A stretch of DNA of 64,000 nt from Dehalococcoidia bacterium (GTDB lineage: Bacteria > Chloroflexota > Dehalococcoidia > Bin125), in NCBI GenBank assembly GCA_022828105.1, contig JAJEJC010000009.1, positions 62,001 through 126,000 on the forward strand, written 5' to 3'. The number at the start of each line of letters is the position of its first letter. Within the stretch, counting starts at the first letter, position 1. The notes under the pieces are model-generated. The model saw only the letters and a program-made list of their open reading frames with translations, was not told the origin of the DNA and ran no database searches. Positions 34,386 to 42,867 of the stretch are shown in pieces. A program made the translations under genes and the position numbers.

Positions 34386-36761
34386 CTATTGCAGCGCGCC
34401 GGAGGCGACCAGCTCGATGATTCGGTCGTCGGCGTAGCCGAGGATCTCGCGGAGGACGGCGTTGTTGTCGGCGCCCATGGTCGGGGCGACGGTTGGTCGG
34501 CTCGCGGGCGTGCGGTCGAAGACGATGCGTGCGCCCTCGACGACGGAGCGTCCCTGGGTCGGGTGGGCAAGTTCGACGAAGTGGTTGCGGTGCCGGAGCT
34601 GGGGGTCGGCGAAGCAGGCGGCGGAGTCCTGGACGGCGTGGGCGGGCACGCCGGCTGCGATCAAGGCGGACATCGCGTCCTCGGGCGAGCGTGCGGCGGT
34701 CCAGTTCTCGATGGACTCGCCGTTGAGCACGCCGTCGAGCGCGGCGCGGTCGGCGTCGTCGCGGCAGGCGATGGCGAGCCAGCGGTCGTCGCCCTGGCAG
34801 GCGAAGACGCCGTGGGGCGACATGTCGGGGTCGGCGTTGCCGTTGGCCTGCCACTTCTGACCGGTCAGGCGGTACATGAGGAAGGCGGGAGTGAGGAAGT
34901 GAATCGCCGCCTCCATCTGGGAGACGTCGATGTACTGTCCGCGGCCGGTGCGGTCGCGCTCGTGCAGCGCGGCGAGCAATGCGGCGGAGGCGAAGCGTGG
35001 GGCGACATAATCGGTGTACGCGCCGAAGGGTCCGGCGGGCGAGCGGTCGGGCCAGCCGCAGAGCGGGGTGAAGCCGGCGAAGGCGGCGGCGAGGTTGCCG
35101 AAGCCGGCGAACTCAGAGAGAGGGCCGTCCTGTCCCATCAGGCAGGAGGACATCATGATCGCGCGGGGATTGACCTCGTGAATCGTCTCCCAGGTCAGGT
35201 CCCAGCCGCGCATGGCGCGCGGGGTGAAGGACTCAGTGACGATGTCGGCCCAGCGGACGAGGTCGAGGATCAGTTCGCGTCCTTCGGGGTTGGCGGGGTC
35301 GACGGTGATCATCTGCTTGCCGGCGTTCATGTTGTGGAACATGGACGAGCCTTCGGGCTGGGTGTTCTCGTCGTCGATGAAGGGTTGCAGCGTGCGTGCG
35401 GTGTCGATCCGAGTGCTGGACTCGATGCGGACGGTGCGGACGCCGAAGTCGCAGAGGGCTCGGGTTCCGGCGGGTCCGGCCATGACCCACATCAGGTCGA
35501 GCATCTTGAGGTCGGAGAGTGGCGGCAGGATCGGCGTGGCGGCGTTTGCTCTGTTGAGACTTGCAGCCGTGCGACTCTCCGCGAGCACTTCGTCGGTGTG
35601 TTCGCCGAGCATCGGGGCGGGTCGTTGGTACTCGATCGGGGTCTCGGAGAGCCGGGCGAAGGGTCCGGGGAACTTGAGGGCAGCGCCGTCGCGCTCGACT
35701 TCGCGCCAGTAGGAGCGGGCGGCGAGGTGCTCGTTCCGGTCGAGGTCGTCCATGGTCGAGACGGGGACGAGCAGCAGTCGGCGTTCCTGGGCGACCTGGA
35801 ACAGCTCGGCCTTGGTCTTGTCGGCGCAGAGCGCGCCGACGACGTCGCAGCAGCGCAGGTACTCTCTGATCGGCTCCTGACCGGAGAGGATCAGGTTGGT
35901 GTAGTTGAGCCAGTCCTTGTCGCGGGTGGCCTGGTCGCAGTAGCCCTCTTCGAGTGCGTACTGCATGAGCCGGGCGGTGAAGGGTCCGATGGCTGCGCCG
36001 AAGAGGTAGGTGATGGCGACGTGGCCGTCCTTGCAGGGCCAAAAGAGGCGGATCTCGAGGGGTCCCAGGGCTGCGCCGACGGCCGAGCGTTCGAACTGAC
36101 CGGAGTTGTTCGCTGCAGCGATGATGCCGGATTGCGTGGCCTGGGCGTAGGCGGCTTGAGCGGAGATGTCGATGAACTGTCCGAGGCCGGAGCGCTTGCG
36201 CTCGTGCAGGGCGGCGAGGACGCCGATGGCGGCTTCTGCGCCGGCGTGCAGCGCGGTCTGGGGTAGATCGACGCGCAGCGGCGGTCGGTCCTTGTCGCCG
36301 CTCTGGATCATCGGACCCGCGGCGGCGGCCACGGTCAGATCGGTTGCGGGCCAGCCGGCTTTCGGACCCGTTGACCCGAATGGGGTGATTGCGGCGTAAA
36401 CCAGACCGGGATTGACTGCGACGAGCGCCTCATGGCCAATGCCGAGCGCGTTCATCGCGCCGACATCGGCCGATTCGATCACGGCGTCGGCGCTGCGGAC
36501 CAGGTCGAGGAAGCGGTCGCGGCCGGCGTCCGACTGAAGGTCGAGCAGGACTGAGCGCTTGCCGCGGGCGTAGGACTGCCAGATCAGTGAGTCCTCGATG
36601 TCGCCCTTGTTTGATCCGTCGCTGAACGGCCCGCGCGTTCGGGCGGCGTTGCCGCCGGGAGGCTCGATCGCGATCACGTCGGCGCCGAGATCGGCCAGGA
36701 TCATGCCGCCGATCAAGCCGCGGTCGTCGGTCAGGTCGAGGACTCGGTAGTCGCTGAGCAT
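34386..36761 (-). CDS. Two-domain CaiB/BaiF CoA-transferase family III protein
   Basis: The 791-residue protein has two tandem family III CoA-transferase domains. The first opens MLSDYRVLDLTDDRGLIGGM with LADLGADVIAIEPPGG (about 15-60); the second begins LKMLDLMWVMAGPAGTRALC (about residue 415-435) with GRGQYIDVSQMEA near 620. Members transfer CoA between acyl groups in fatty-acid or aromatic degradation. The tandem form is about twice the usual 400 residues. A similar two-domain enzyme occurs at 48743 in the same window. Substrate unknown. Confidence 0.82.
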   Translation of the reverse strand: MLSDYRVLDLTDDRGLIGGMILADLGADVIAIEPPGGNAARTRGPFSDGSNKGDIEDSLIWQSYARGKRSVLLDLQSDAGRDRFLDLVRSADAVIESADVGAMNALGIGHEALVAVNPGLVYAAITPFGSTGPKAGWPATDLTVAAAAGPMIQSGDKDRPPLRVDLPQTALHAGAEAAIGVLAALHERKRSGLGQFIDISAQAAYAQATQSGIIAAANNSGQFERSAVGAALGPLEIRLFWPCKDGHVAITYLFGAAIGPFTARLMQYALEEGYCDQATRDKDWLNYTNLILSGQEPIREYLRCCDVVGALCADKTKAELFQVAQERRLLLVPVSTMDDLDRNEHLAARSYWREVERDGAALKFPGPFARLSETPIEYQRPAPMLGEHTDEVLAESRTAASLNRANAATPILPPLSDLKMLDLMWVMAGPAGTRALCDFGVRTVRIESSTRIDTARTLQPFIDDENTQPEGSSMFHNMNAGKQMITVDPANPEGRELILDLVRWADIVTESFTPRAMRGWDLTWETIHEVNPRAIMMSSCLMGQDGPLSEFAGFGNLAAAFAGFTPLCGWPDRSPAGPFGAYTDYVAPRFASAALLAALHERDRTGRGQYIDVSQMEAAIHFLTPAFLMYRLTGQKWQANGNADPDMSPHGVFACQGDDRWLAIACRDDADRAALDGVLNGESIENWTAARSPEDAMSALIAAGVPAHAVQDSAACFADPQLRHRNHFVELAHPTQGRSVVEGARIVFDRTPASRPTVAPTMGADNNAVLREILGYADDRIIELVASGALQ

Positions 36762-36880
36762 GCTTCGCCTCCGTCTTCGAAGCGGTCGGACAGGCAGAGG
36801 CTAGCGAAGCGTCACGGTCAGGGTCGGTAGTCTTCGGGATCGCGAATCGCCATGTAATCCCGATGGTCAAGGTAGTGACA

Positions 36881-37441
36881 TCATGTAGGCGTCGGCGACT
36901 CGAAGTTGAGCCGCCGCCTGTTGCGGCCGTGCTGCCAGGCTGCAACTTCGACCCGCACTGCGGGATACTCTTGCGTCACAAACTCAAGCGCTGGACGAAG
37001 ATCCGTATCCGCTGAACACACGATGCCGACATCGAACTCATCGCGGATTGCCATCTTGACAACATCCACTGCCAAGGCGACATCAATGCCCTTCTCACGG
37101 GCAATCCTTCGGCCTGTCCGGGGCTCGGCGAGGTATTGCAGCCTTCGAGTGATTGCGGTCACACCGTCACGTTCCCAGGCGGCCACCTGGTTCGCGCGCG
37201 CCTGGAACATCTTGGGGTCTTCATGCTGGTCGGCGATTCCGCAATAGACGCGGACTTCCGCAAGCTGTCGTTGCGAATCTATGGGCCCTCGCTGGCAGAC
37301 AAGGTCTGCGAGCTTGACTGGGTCGATCTGGCCATCGACAGCGCGGACATGCCGCCGACCTCTGTGAAAGAGCGCCCGAGCGCGGCTGAACACGTTCTGC
37401 CAATCGACGAACACGACGACTCTGTCAGGACGGTTCGACAT
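36881..37441 (-). CDS. NYN-domain (PIN-like) RNase
   Basis: Start ATG at 37441 (MSNRPDRVVVFVDWQNVFSR) is preferred over 37483. FVDWQN (about 11-16), EKGIDVALAVDVVKMAI (about 120-136) and IVCSADTDLRPAL (about 146-158) supply the acidic residues of NYN nucleases such as LabA/Swt1. These cut RNA in the cytoplasm. It stands alone, so it is not obviously part of a toxin-antitoxin pair. Intergenic regions of about 100 bp flank it. Confidence 0.78.
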   Translation of the reverse strand: MSNRPDRVVVFVDWQNVFSRARALFHRGRRHVRAVDGQIDPVKLADLVCQRGPIDSQRQLAEVRVYCGIADQHEDPKMFQARANQVAAWERDGVTAITRRLQYLAEPRTGRRIAREKGIDVALAVDVVKMAIRDEFDVGIVCSADTDLRPALEFVTQEYPAVRVEVAAWQHGRNRRRLNFESPTPT

Positions 37442-37586
37442 CAGGTAACGATAATCCCCGCCAGGCCAATGCTCGAAGAGCATCAGAGGGCGGGGAAGAG
37501 TGAGTCCCCTTCAGGTCACGCGGCCTGGCGGGGACAAGGCCGATGCCGCGTGCAGGTATGACGATATCACGAAGACGCCGATGCGG

Positions 37587-38423
37587 TCAGTGGGTCGCCC
37601 ACGATGCGGTCAGGAGCGTTGTTGCTTCCGCCTCGACCGCGAGCTCCGATTCGAGCAGCGCGGCGCGCAGATTGCCCGGTTGCCTGACCAGCGACTCTGC
37701 GAGCCCTCTGGCGGCTGCCTGATGCAGCGAGGTGCCCACGTTGATCTTGGCCACCCCCAGGCTCACCGCCGCCTCGAGCTCGTCTTGCGTCAGCCCGCTC
37801 GCCCCGTGCAGTACCAGTGGAACTGCGACAGCCTCGCAGATTGCCCGTAGCCGCTCGACCTGAAGTCCTGTGGCTGCGGGGCCGCCGTGCGTGTTGCCGA
37901 CCGCGACGGCGAGCCAGTCGACTGCGGTCGCCTCGACGAATCTCGCTGCTTCGTCCGGATCGGTCCAGGACGGATCGCCGATCGTCACGCCTGCCTCGGA
38001 TCCGGCGACGTGGCCCAGTTCCGCTTCGAGCGGCAGACGCGACCAGGTTGCCAGTCCCTTCGCCGACTGGGCCAGGGTCACGTGCTGGTCGAACGTCATG
38101 GTTGAGCCGTCGATCATCAGCGACCCGAATCCGGCGTTGATTGCGGCGCTGAGTTCATCCAGCGTGTCGGCGTGATCGAGATGCAGGCCGATCAGGGCGT
38201 CCGAGTCTTGGGCGGCGTGTCGCACGGCTCCGGCGGCCAAGTCGACGCCGCCAATCAGGCCAAGCCCGGAGCGGTTGAACTGCACCAGCACCGGCCGGCC
38301 CGTCTGCTCGGCGGCGCGCACCACCCCGCGCACCATCTGAATGGTGGAGACGTTTGCGCCAACCACCGCGCGGCCATCGGCCCTGGCGCGCGCGACGAGC
38401 GGTCCCGGTTCAACGATCGGCAT
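37587..38423 (-). CDS. Class II fructose-bisphosphate aldolase family protein
   Basis: The 278-residue protein has the class II aldolase zinc and substrate motifs: LHLDHADTLDEL (metal His and Asp, about 80-92), AVGNTHGG (about 180-187) and VLHGASGLTQDEL (about 203-215), ending VAKINVGTSLHQA. Relatives include fructose- and tagatose-bisphosphate and gatY aldolases; the substrate cannot be fixed from sequence. No sugar kinase lies next to it. Confidence 0.82.
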   Translation of the reverse strand: MPIVEPGPLVARARADGRAVVGANVSTIQMVRGVVRAAEQTGRPVLVQFNRSGLGLIGGVDLAAGAVRHAAQDSDALIGLHLDHADTLDELSAAINAGFGSLMIDGSTMTFDQHVTLAQSAKGLATWSRLPLEAELGHVAGSEAGVTIGDPSWTDPDEAARFVEATAVDWLAVAVGNTHGGPAATGLQVERLRAICEAVAVPLVLHGASGLTQDELEAAVSLGVAKINVGTSLHQAAARGLAESLVRQPGNLRAALLESELAVEAEATTLLTASWATH

Positions 38424-38507
38424 GCTCGCAGTGTCCCACAGAAGGGTCCGACGAGGTTGTTACTCTCTGTAGGCTCAGCAGGTCAGCGGCGAGCGCGGAG
38501 CGAGTGC

Positions 38508-39113
38508 GTGGGACAGTTCGGCGGTCACGGCGAGTTGGCGACGCTCGATGACGATGTGCTCGTCACGATCTCGCTGGACGGCCGGCTCGATGCGTTCAAT
38601 GTGCTGGTGCTGCGCCATCAAGGTCGAGTGCGGGCGACCTGCCGAGGAATCGTCGGGATGGCAGACGCCGACGACCTCATGCAGGAGACCTTCGTCAAGG
38701 CCTGGGACCGGCTGAGCACCTACAAGCAGCGAGGCAAGTTCCCCGCCTGGTTGGGTGTGATCGCGAGACGCTCCTGTTTCGATCATCTGCGCCAACGGCA
38801 ACGCCGCCCCTCAACATCGCTGGATCGCCTGACCGATCTGCTCGGCGACCAGTTCGCGCCCGAAGCGGGGGGGCGCACGCTCGACGAGCACATGCTCAAC
38901 CTCGAACTCAGCGGCGCCTTGCGCACGGCCCTTGACTCGCTCCCCGAAGAACAGCGACGCGCGGTCTTCTATCGCGATGTGATGGATATGGAGTACGCCG
39001 AGATCGCCGATGCGACGGGTTGGTCGATGGGCACCGTCAAGTCACGTATCAGCCGCGGTCGATCGGCGATGCGCGACGTCCTCGTGCGGCAACGGGAGGA
39101 GGCAGGAGCATGA
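38508..39113 (+). CDS. ECF-type RNA polymerase sigma factor
   Basis: Start GTG at 38508 (VGQFGGHGELATLDDDVLVT) follows a GGAG run by 8 bases and fits the family length (201 aa); a longer frame starts further upstream but is not conserved. Region 2 is GMADADDLMQETFVKAWDRL (about 60-79), region 4 is LPEEQRRAVFYRDVMDMEYAEIA with GTVKSRISRGR (about 150-190). It overlaps the next short ORF (ATGA). It directs transcription of a stress or envelope regulon; the anti-sigma factor is next. Confidence 0.85.
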   Translation: MGQFGGHGELATLDDDVLVTISLDGRLDAFNVLVLRHQGRVRATCRGIVGMADADDLMQETFVKAWDRLSTYKQRGKFPAWLGVIARRSCFDHLRQRQRRPSTSLDRLTDLLGDQFAPEAGGRTLDEHMLNLELSGALRTALDSLPEEQRRAVFYRDVMDMEYAEIADATGWSMGTVKSRISRGRSAMRDVLVRQREEAGA

Positions 39114-39241
39114 CTTGTCTTGACTCCAGTGCGCCATTGGGAACCAATCGCGTTGTTTGTACGTCTAAATTTGGAGACGAAGACACCGGCAACCGCTCCG
39201 TCTCGCCGGGACGCGGTGGAGCTGGACCTGGGTTGACGTGA
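39110..39241 (+). CDS. Short coupled ORF between sigma factor and anti-sigma gene
   Basis: ATG at 39110 overlaps the sigma stop (ATGA) and its TGA overlaps the ATG of the next gene (TGATG), so ribosomes could pass straight through. The 43-residue peptide (MTCLDSSAPLGTNRVVCTSK ... GAGPGLT) is Ser/Gly-rich with two Cys and no recognised domain. It may serve only as a translational bridge, or be a remnant of a zinc-finger start of the anti-sigma factor. Confidence 0.35.
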   Translation: MTCLDSSAPLGTNRVVCTSKFGDEDTGNRSVSPGRGGAGPGLT

Positions 39242-40491
39242 TGATTGGTAGGCAGTTCTGGCTCCTGTTCTCACGCCGCGACTGGCGCGGCGACGCCTCC
39301 GCCTACCTTGACGACGAGCTGACGCCGCGCCAACGCAACCAGTTTGAAGCTCGGCTGGCTCGTTCGGATGAGATGCAGGAGTATCTCGATGACCTGCGGC
39401 AAATGCGAACCGCGTTGCGCGGCTACGCCGCAGAGTCCGCCCGCGCGCCATTCCAAATCACACCCGAGATGCTCGCTTCGCATACGGCCGCGCCCTTGCG
39501 CGCCTCAGGTATCGAGCGCGCGCTGCGACTCTCCATGACGACGGCCGCCGTTGGAGTCGCTACGTTCACCGCCGTCCTGATCTTCGATGCCGTCGACCGT
39601 CCAACGGTGACATTCACGACGACTTCCGCGGGCGACACGCGAGCCGACGCTCCGGCGGCGCAGGTCGCGGTCGAGCGAGCCTCCGTGCAGGAGTCGGCTG
39701 CGGACGCGGGCGGGTCGGCGGTCGCCGTTGCCTCGATCGCGTCGACTGAATCGCAGCAAGGGCAACAGGCCGCTGCCCCGGCAAGAGAGGCCGAGGCGAC
39801 CGAACCTGCCGGGCAGGCGACCGTGTCGGCATACGACGCCGAGCAGGACAGCCAGGTAGAGCTGGCGCAAGCGGTCCAGGAGCAGGAACAAGAGCTAGAG
39901 CAAGCGCAGGCACAGCAGCAGGCGGCCCAGGAATCGGAGTGGCAGCAATCGGCTCAGGCGCAGGCCGAGTCCGCCCAGGCGGCGGCGCACGAGCAGGCAG
40001 CCGCCGATCCGTCGCGACGGGCGCTCAATGCAGGGAGCGCCAACCGCGAAGCGAATGAACAAGAGGTCAGCGCCGCGGACGTGGTCGCCTCGCAGGAGGA
40101 AGAGCAACCCGCACAGGCGTCTGTATCGGCTGTGCCTGCTCAAGAGGAGGAGTCGCCCGCGATCGAGTCGGCTGGCGCGAGTGATAGCCAGGAGTCTGCC
40201 GAATCCACGGATTCCACCGAGTCCGGCGAAACCGGCGATGGCGCGGGCGAGACCGCCGGCGGGCAGGCGGCGGCCGATTCCGCAACGGCGTCGACAGCGC
40301 CCGTGACATCGTCGGTGCGGGTGGTCGAGTCAGAATGGCCCTTGCCGCAACGGCCGCAGTCGAGCAGCGTGCAACTGGCCACCGATCCTTCCTGGGAGGC
40401 GCCGCTCCAGATTGCACTGGCGGTTGTGGCGTTCGGGTCGTTGCTGGCCTGGTTGCTGCTGACCGTCGTGGATCGTCGCCGACAGACATGA
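39241..40491 (+). CDS. Anti-sigma factor-like membrane protein with Gln/Glu-rich linker
   Basis: The 416-residue protein begins MIGRQFWLLFSRRDWRGDAS, with YLDDELTPRQRNQFEARLAR, the usual anti-sigma N-terminal domain that binds the sigma factor. A transmembrane segment follows (about 100-120, TTAAVGVATFTAVLIF), then a 250-residue Gln/Glu/Ala/Ser-rich linker, and a second transmembrane segment at the C-terminus (about 390-410, IALAVVAFGSLLAWLLLTVV). Cytoplasmic N-terminal control of the ECF sigma is expected, with the linker outside the cell. Its stop overlaps ribD (ATGA). Confidence 0.6.
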   Translation: MIGRQFWLLFSRRDWRGDASAYLDDELTPRQRNQFEARLARSDEMQEYLDDLRQMRTALRGYAAESARAPFQITPEMLASHTAAPLRASGIERALRLSMTTAAVGVATFTAVLIFDAVDRPTVTFTTTSAGDTRADAPAAQVAVERASVQESAADAGGSAVAVASIASTESQQGQQAAAPAREAEATEPAGQATVSAYDAEQDSQVELAQAVQEQEQELEQAQAQQQAAQESEWQQSAQAQAESAQAAAHEQAAADPSRRALNAGSANREANEQEVSAADVVASQEEEQPAQASVSAVPAQEEESPAIESAGASDSQESAESTDSTESGETGDGAGETAGGQAAADSATASTAPVTSSVRVVESEWPLPQRPQSSSVQLATDPSWEAPLQIALAVVAFGSLLAWLLLTVVDRRRQT

Positions 40492-42098
40492 GCGCCCGAC
40501 CTGCGCGCGCCTCGCGGCAGATGGCGCGCGCCTTTGAACTGGCCCGCGCGGTGCGAGGCACGACCAGCCCGAATCCTGCAGTCGGCGCTGTGATCGCGCA
40601 TGGTTCGCAGATCGTGGGCGAAGGCGCGACGCAGCCGCCGGGTGGTCCGCACGCCGAGGTAATGGCGCTGCGCCAGGCTGACGAGCTCGCAGCCGGCGCG
40701 ACGATGTACGTGACGCTCGAACCCTGCGGGCATGTCGGACGGACTCCTCCCTGTACGGCGGCGATCGTCGAGGCCGGAGTCGCCAGGGTCGTGGTCTCGG
40801 TAGAAGACCCCGATCCGCGCGTCTCGGGTCGCGGACTGGACGCGCTTCGCCATGCCGGGATTGACGTGGAGATCGGCGACGGGGCCGCGCTGGGAGCTGC
40901 GCACTACGAGGCCTACGCGCAGCATCGACGCAGTGGGCGGCCGTTCGTGACCGCCAAGTTCGCCGCATCGCTCGACGGACGGATCGCCTCGACCAGCGGC
41001 GACTCACGCTGGATATCGGGCGCCCAAACCCTGCGCTGGGCGCACCAGAATCGTCCATTGTTCGATGCCATCCTGGTCGGTGTCGAGACGATCATCGTCG
41101 ATGATCCTCAGCTCACCGCGCGGCCCGACGACTGGCGCGGTCCGGCGCCGCAACCGCTGCGCGTGGTGCTGGACAGCCGCGGCCGCACTCCGCTCGATAG
41201 CCGGGTCCTGCAGGGCGCGGACACCTCCAGGACGCTGATCGCCACCACCGACGCGGCCGATGAAGATTGGCAAGCAGAGATCGTGGGAGACGGCGTCGAT
41301 GTCGCCGTGTTGCCATCAGACGATGAGCGCGGCGGGCGCGTCTCGCTGGCGGCGCTGCTTGATCTGCTCGGGCAGGAGCGCGGAGTCGTCAGCCTGCTGG
41401 TCGAGGGCGGCGGCGAAGTGCTCGGGTCGTTCTTCGATCAGCGCCTGGTCAACAAGGTGACTGCCGTCGTGGCTCCGATGATCGTCGGCGGCGATGCCCA
41501 GACCGCAGTGCGCGGTCACGGCGCCGAACGGATGAAGGATGTGCTGCGCCTGAGTCGCCTGACGACCGAGCGACTGGGATCGGACCTGCTGGTCACCGGC
41601 TACCCGGTGCATCCGGAGCGAGAACTCCAGGTGCGCGTGCGGCCGGCCGGACCGGGGGACGTGAAGGACATCGATTCGTTGATCGCGTCGCAACTCGATG
41701 AGGGCGCGCCCGACGCTGATGCGTTGCTCGCGTCGGCGCGACTCGGCGACGCGGTCGTCTGGGTGGCGGTGGCGCCGATGACGCACGTCGAGGCCGACTC
41801 GGGCGCATCGGCAGGCGACGAAGTGATTGGTGTCGCCGCAATCACGATCGACGAGCAAGTGATCGACGCGCGGCTGGCGTCAACCGTCTGCCTCGTGGTC
41901 CGCGCCGACGCGCCGCAACGCGCCGCGGACAGGTTGCGCGAGTCGTGCGAGGCCTCGGCTGCGGGACGCGACGCGGAGTGGCTCGCTTGCGCGCTCGATC
42001 TGGCTCCCGGACTGAGCGACGAACAGTTCCGCCAGGCCGGATATCGGTACTACCGCAGCAGCGGCGAGAGCGGCGACGTGCTGATCAAGCGGCTGTGA
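40488..42098 (+). CDS. ribD: Riboflavin biosynthesis RibD with C-terminal GNAT-like domain
   Basis: Start ATG 40488 overlaps the anti-sigma stop. The deaminase domain (about 1-145) has the zinc-binding HAEVMAL and EPCGHVGRTPPC motifs; the reductase domain (about 150-370) has FVTAKFAASLDGRIAS and LLVEGGGEVLG. RibD normally ends near residue 360. Here a further 160 residues (about 380-536; VRVRPAGPGDVKDIDSLIAS ... QFRQAGYRYY) resemble a GNAT acetyltransferase fold. The fusion is unusual. It converts the pyrimidine product of GTP cyclohydrolase II in two steps. Confidence 0.9.
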   Translation: MSARPARASRQMARAFELARAVRGTTSPNPAVGAVIAHGSQIVGEGATQPPGGPHAEVMALRQADELAAGATMYVTLEPCGHVGRTPPCTAAIVEAGVARVVVSVEDPDPRVSGRGLDALRHAGIDVEIGDGAALGAAHYEAYAQHRRSGRPFVTAKFAASLDGRIASTSGDSRWISGAQTLRWAHQNRPLFDAILVGVETIIVDDPQLTARPDDWRGPAPQPLRVVLDSRGRTPLDSRVLQGADTSRTLIATTDAADEDWQAEIVGDGVDVAVLPSDDERGGRVSLAALLDLLGQERGVVSLLVEGGGEVLGSFFDQRLVNKVTAVVAPMIVGGDAQTAVRGHGAERMKDVLRLSRLTTERLGSDLLVTGYPVHPERELQVRVRPAGPGDVKDIDSLIASQLDEGAPDADALLASARLGDAVVWVAVAPMTHVEADSGASAGDEVIGVAAITIDEQVIDARLASTVCLVVRADAPQRAADRLRESCEASAAGRDAEWLACALDLAPGLSDEQFRQAGYRYYRSSGESGDVLIKRL

Positions 42099-42206
42099 AT
42101 GGCGGCGCAGCGCCTCCGCCACTGGCATAATCCGGGTCCGCTCGACACCTGCGGTTAGCATGAGACCTGCTGAGTCCGCCCTGGCCGGCGGCCTGAGAGG
42201 ACAGAG

Positions 42207-42827
42207 ATGTTCACCGGGATCATCGAAGAGATCGGCGAGGTCGTCGAGGCCGAGGAAGGCCTGCTGCGTATCGCCGCGCCGATGATCCTGGAAGACGCTC
42301 AGTTGGGCGACAGCATCGCCATCAACGGCGTCGATCTGACGGTCACTCACATCGAACACGCGGAGTTTCTCGCCAACCTGATGCCGGAGACGTATCGACG
42401 CTCCAACCTGGGCGAGCTGTCGGCCGGGGATCGAGTCAATCTTGAGCGCTCGGTGCGTCCGATGGATCGGCTGTCCGGCCATATCGTGCGCGGGGTCGTG
42501 GAAGGTCGGGGGGCGTTTCGGAGCAGCCGGCCGGAGTCCGACGCGCTCGTCGTCACCTACGACGCGCCCGACGATCTGCTCGGTCACATGATTGTCAAGG
42601 GCCCGATCTGCATCGACGGCGTCTCGCTCACGATCGTCGAGAAGGACGAAACGGGCTTTGCGGTTTCCCTCGTTCAGTACACTCAGCGGCACACCAATCT
42701 CCTTGACCGCCGGCCCGGGGATGCCGTGAACCTGGAGACCGACATCCTCGCCCGCTACGTCGATGAGTTGCTGGAGACCAAGATCGATCAACTCCTCGAC
42801 GAGCGGCTCGCCGCGCGCAGACTGTGA
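42207..42827 (+). CDS. ribE: Riboflavin synthase, alpha chain
   Basis: The 206-residue protein begins MFTGIIEEIGEVVEAEEGLL, the classic start, and has two lumazine-synthase-type repeats (about 1-90 and 98-190; GDSIAINGVDLTVTHIE, then GHMIVKGPICIDGVSLTI). It dismutates two 6,7-dimethyl-8-ribityllumazine molecules to riboflavin. A GGAC-purine run precedes the ATG. Second gene of the ribD-ribE-ribBA-ribH cluster; 108 bp separate it from ribD. Confidence 0.93.
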   Translation: MFTGIIEEIGEVVEAEEGLLRIAAPMILEDAQLGDSIAINGVDLTVTHIEHAEFLANLMPETYRRSNLGELSAGDRVNLERSVRPMDRLSGHIVRGVVEGRGAFRSSRPESDALVVTYDAPDDLLGHMIVKGPICIDGVSLTIVEKDETGFAVSLVQYTQRHTNLLDRRPGDAVNLETDILARYVDELLETKIDQLLDERLAARRL

Positions 42828-42867
42828 GTATCCCGATCCCTCGGGGCTGCACTGAAGGATGAGAGGG

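Noticed and set aside
34389..36266. 625-codon plus-strand frame opposite the two-domain CoA-transferase
   Set aside because: Gly/Asp/Val-rich shadow of the real gene; no start signal and no motif.
42099..42206. Possible FMN riboswitch ahead of the riboflavin genes
   Set aside because: The conserved FMN-aptamer core words are absent here and upstream of ribD; nothing folds as expected.
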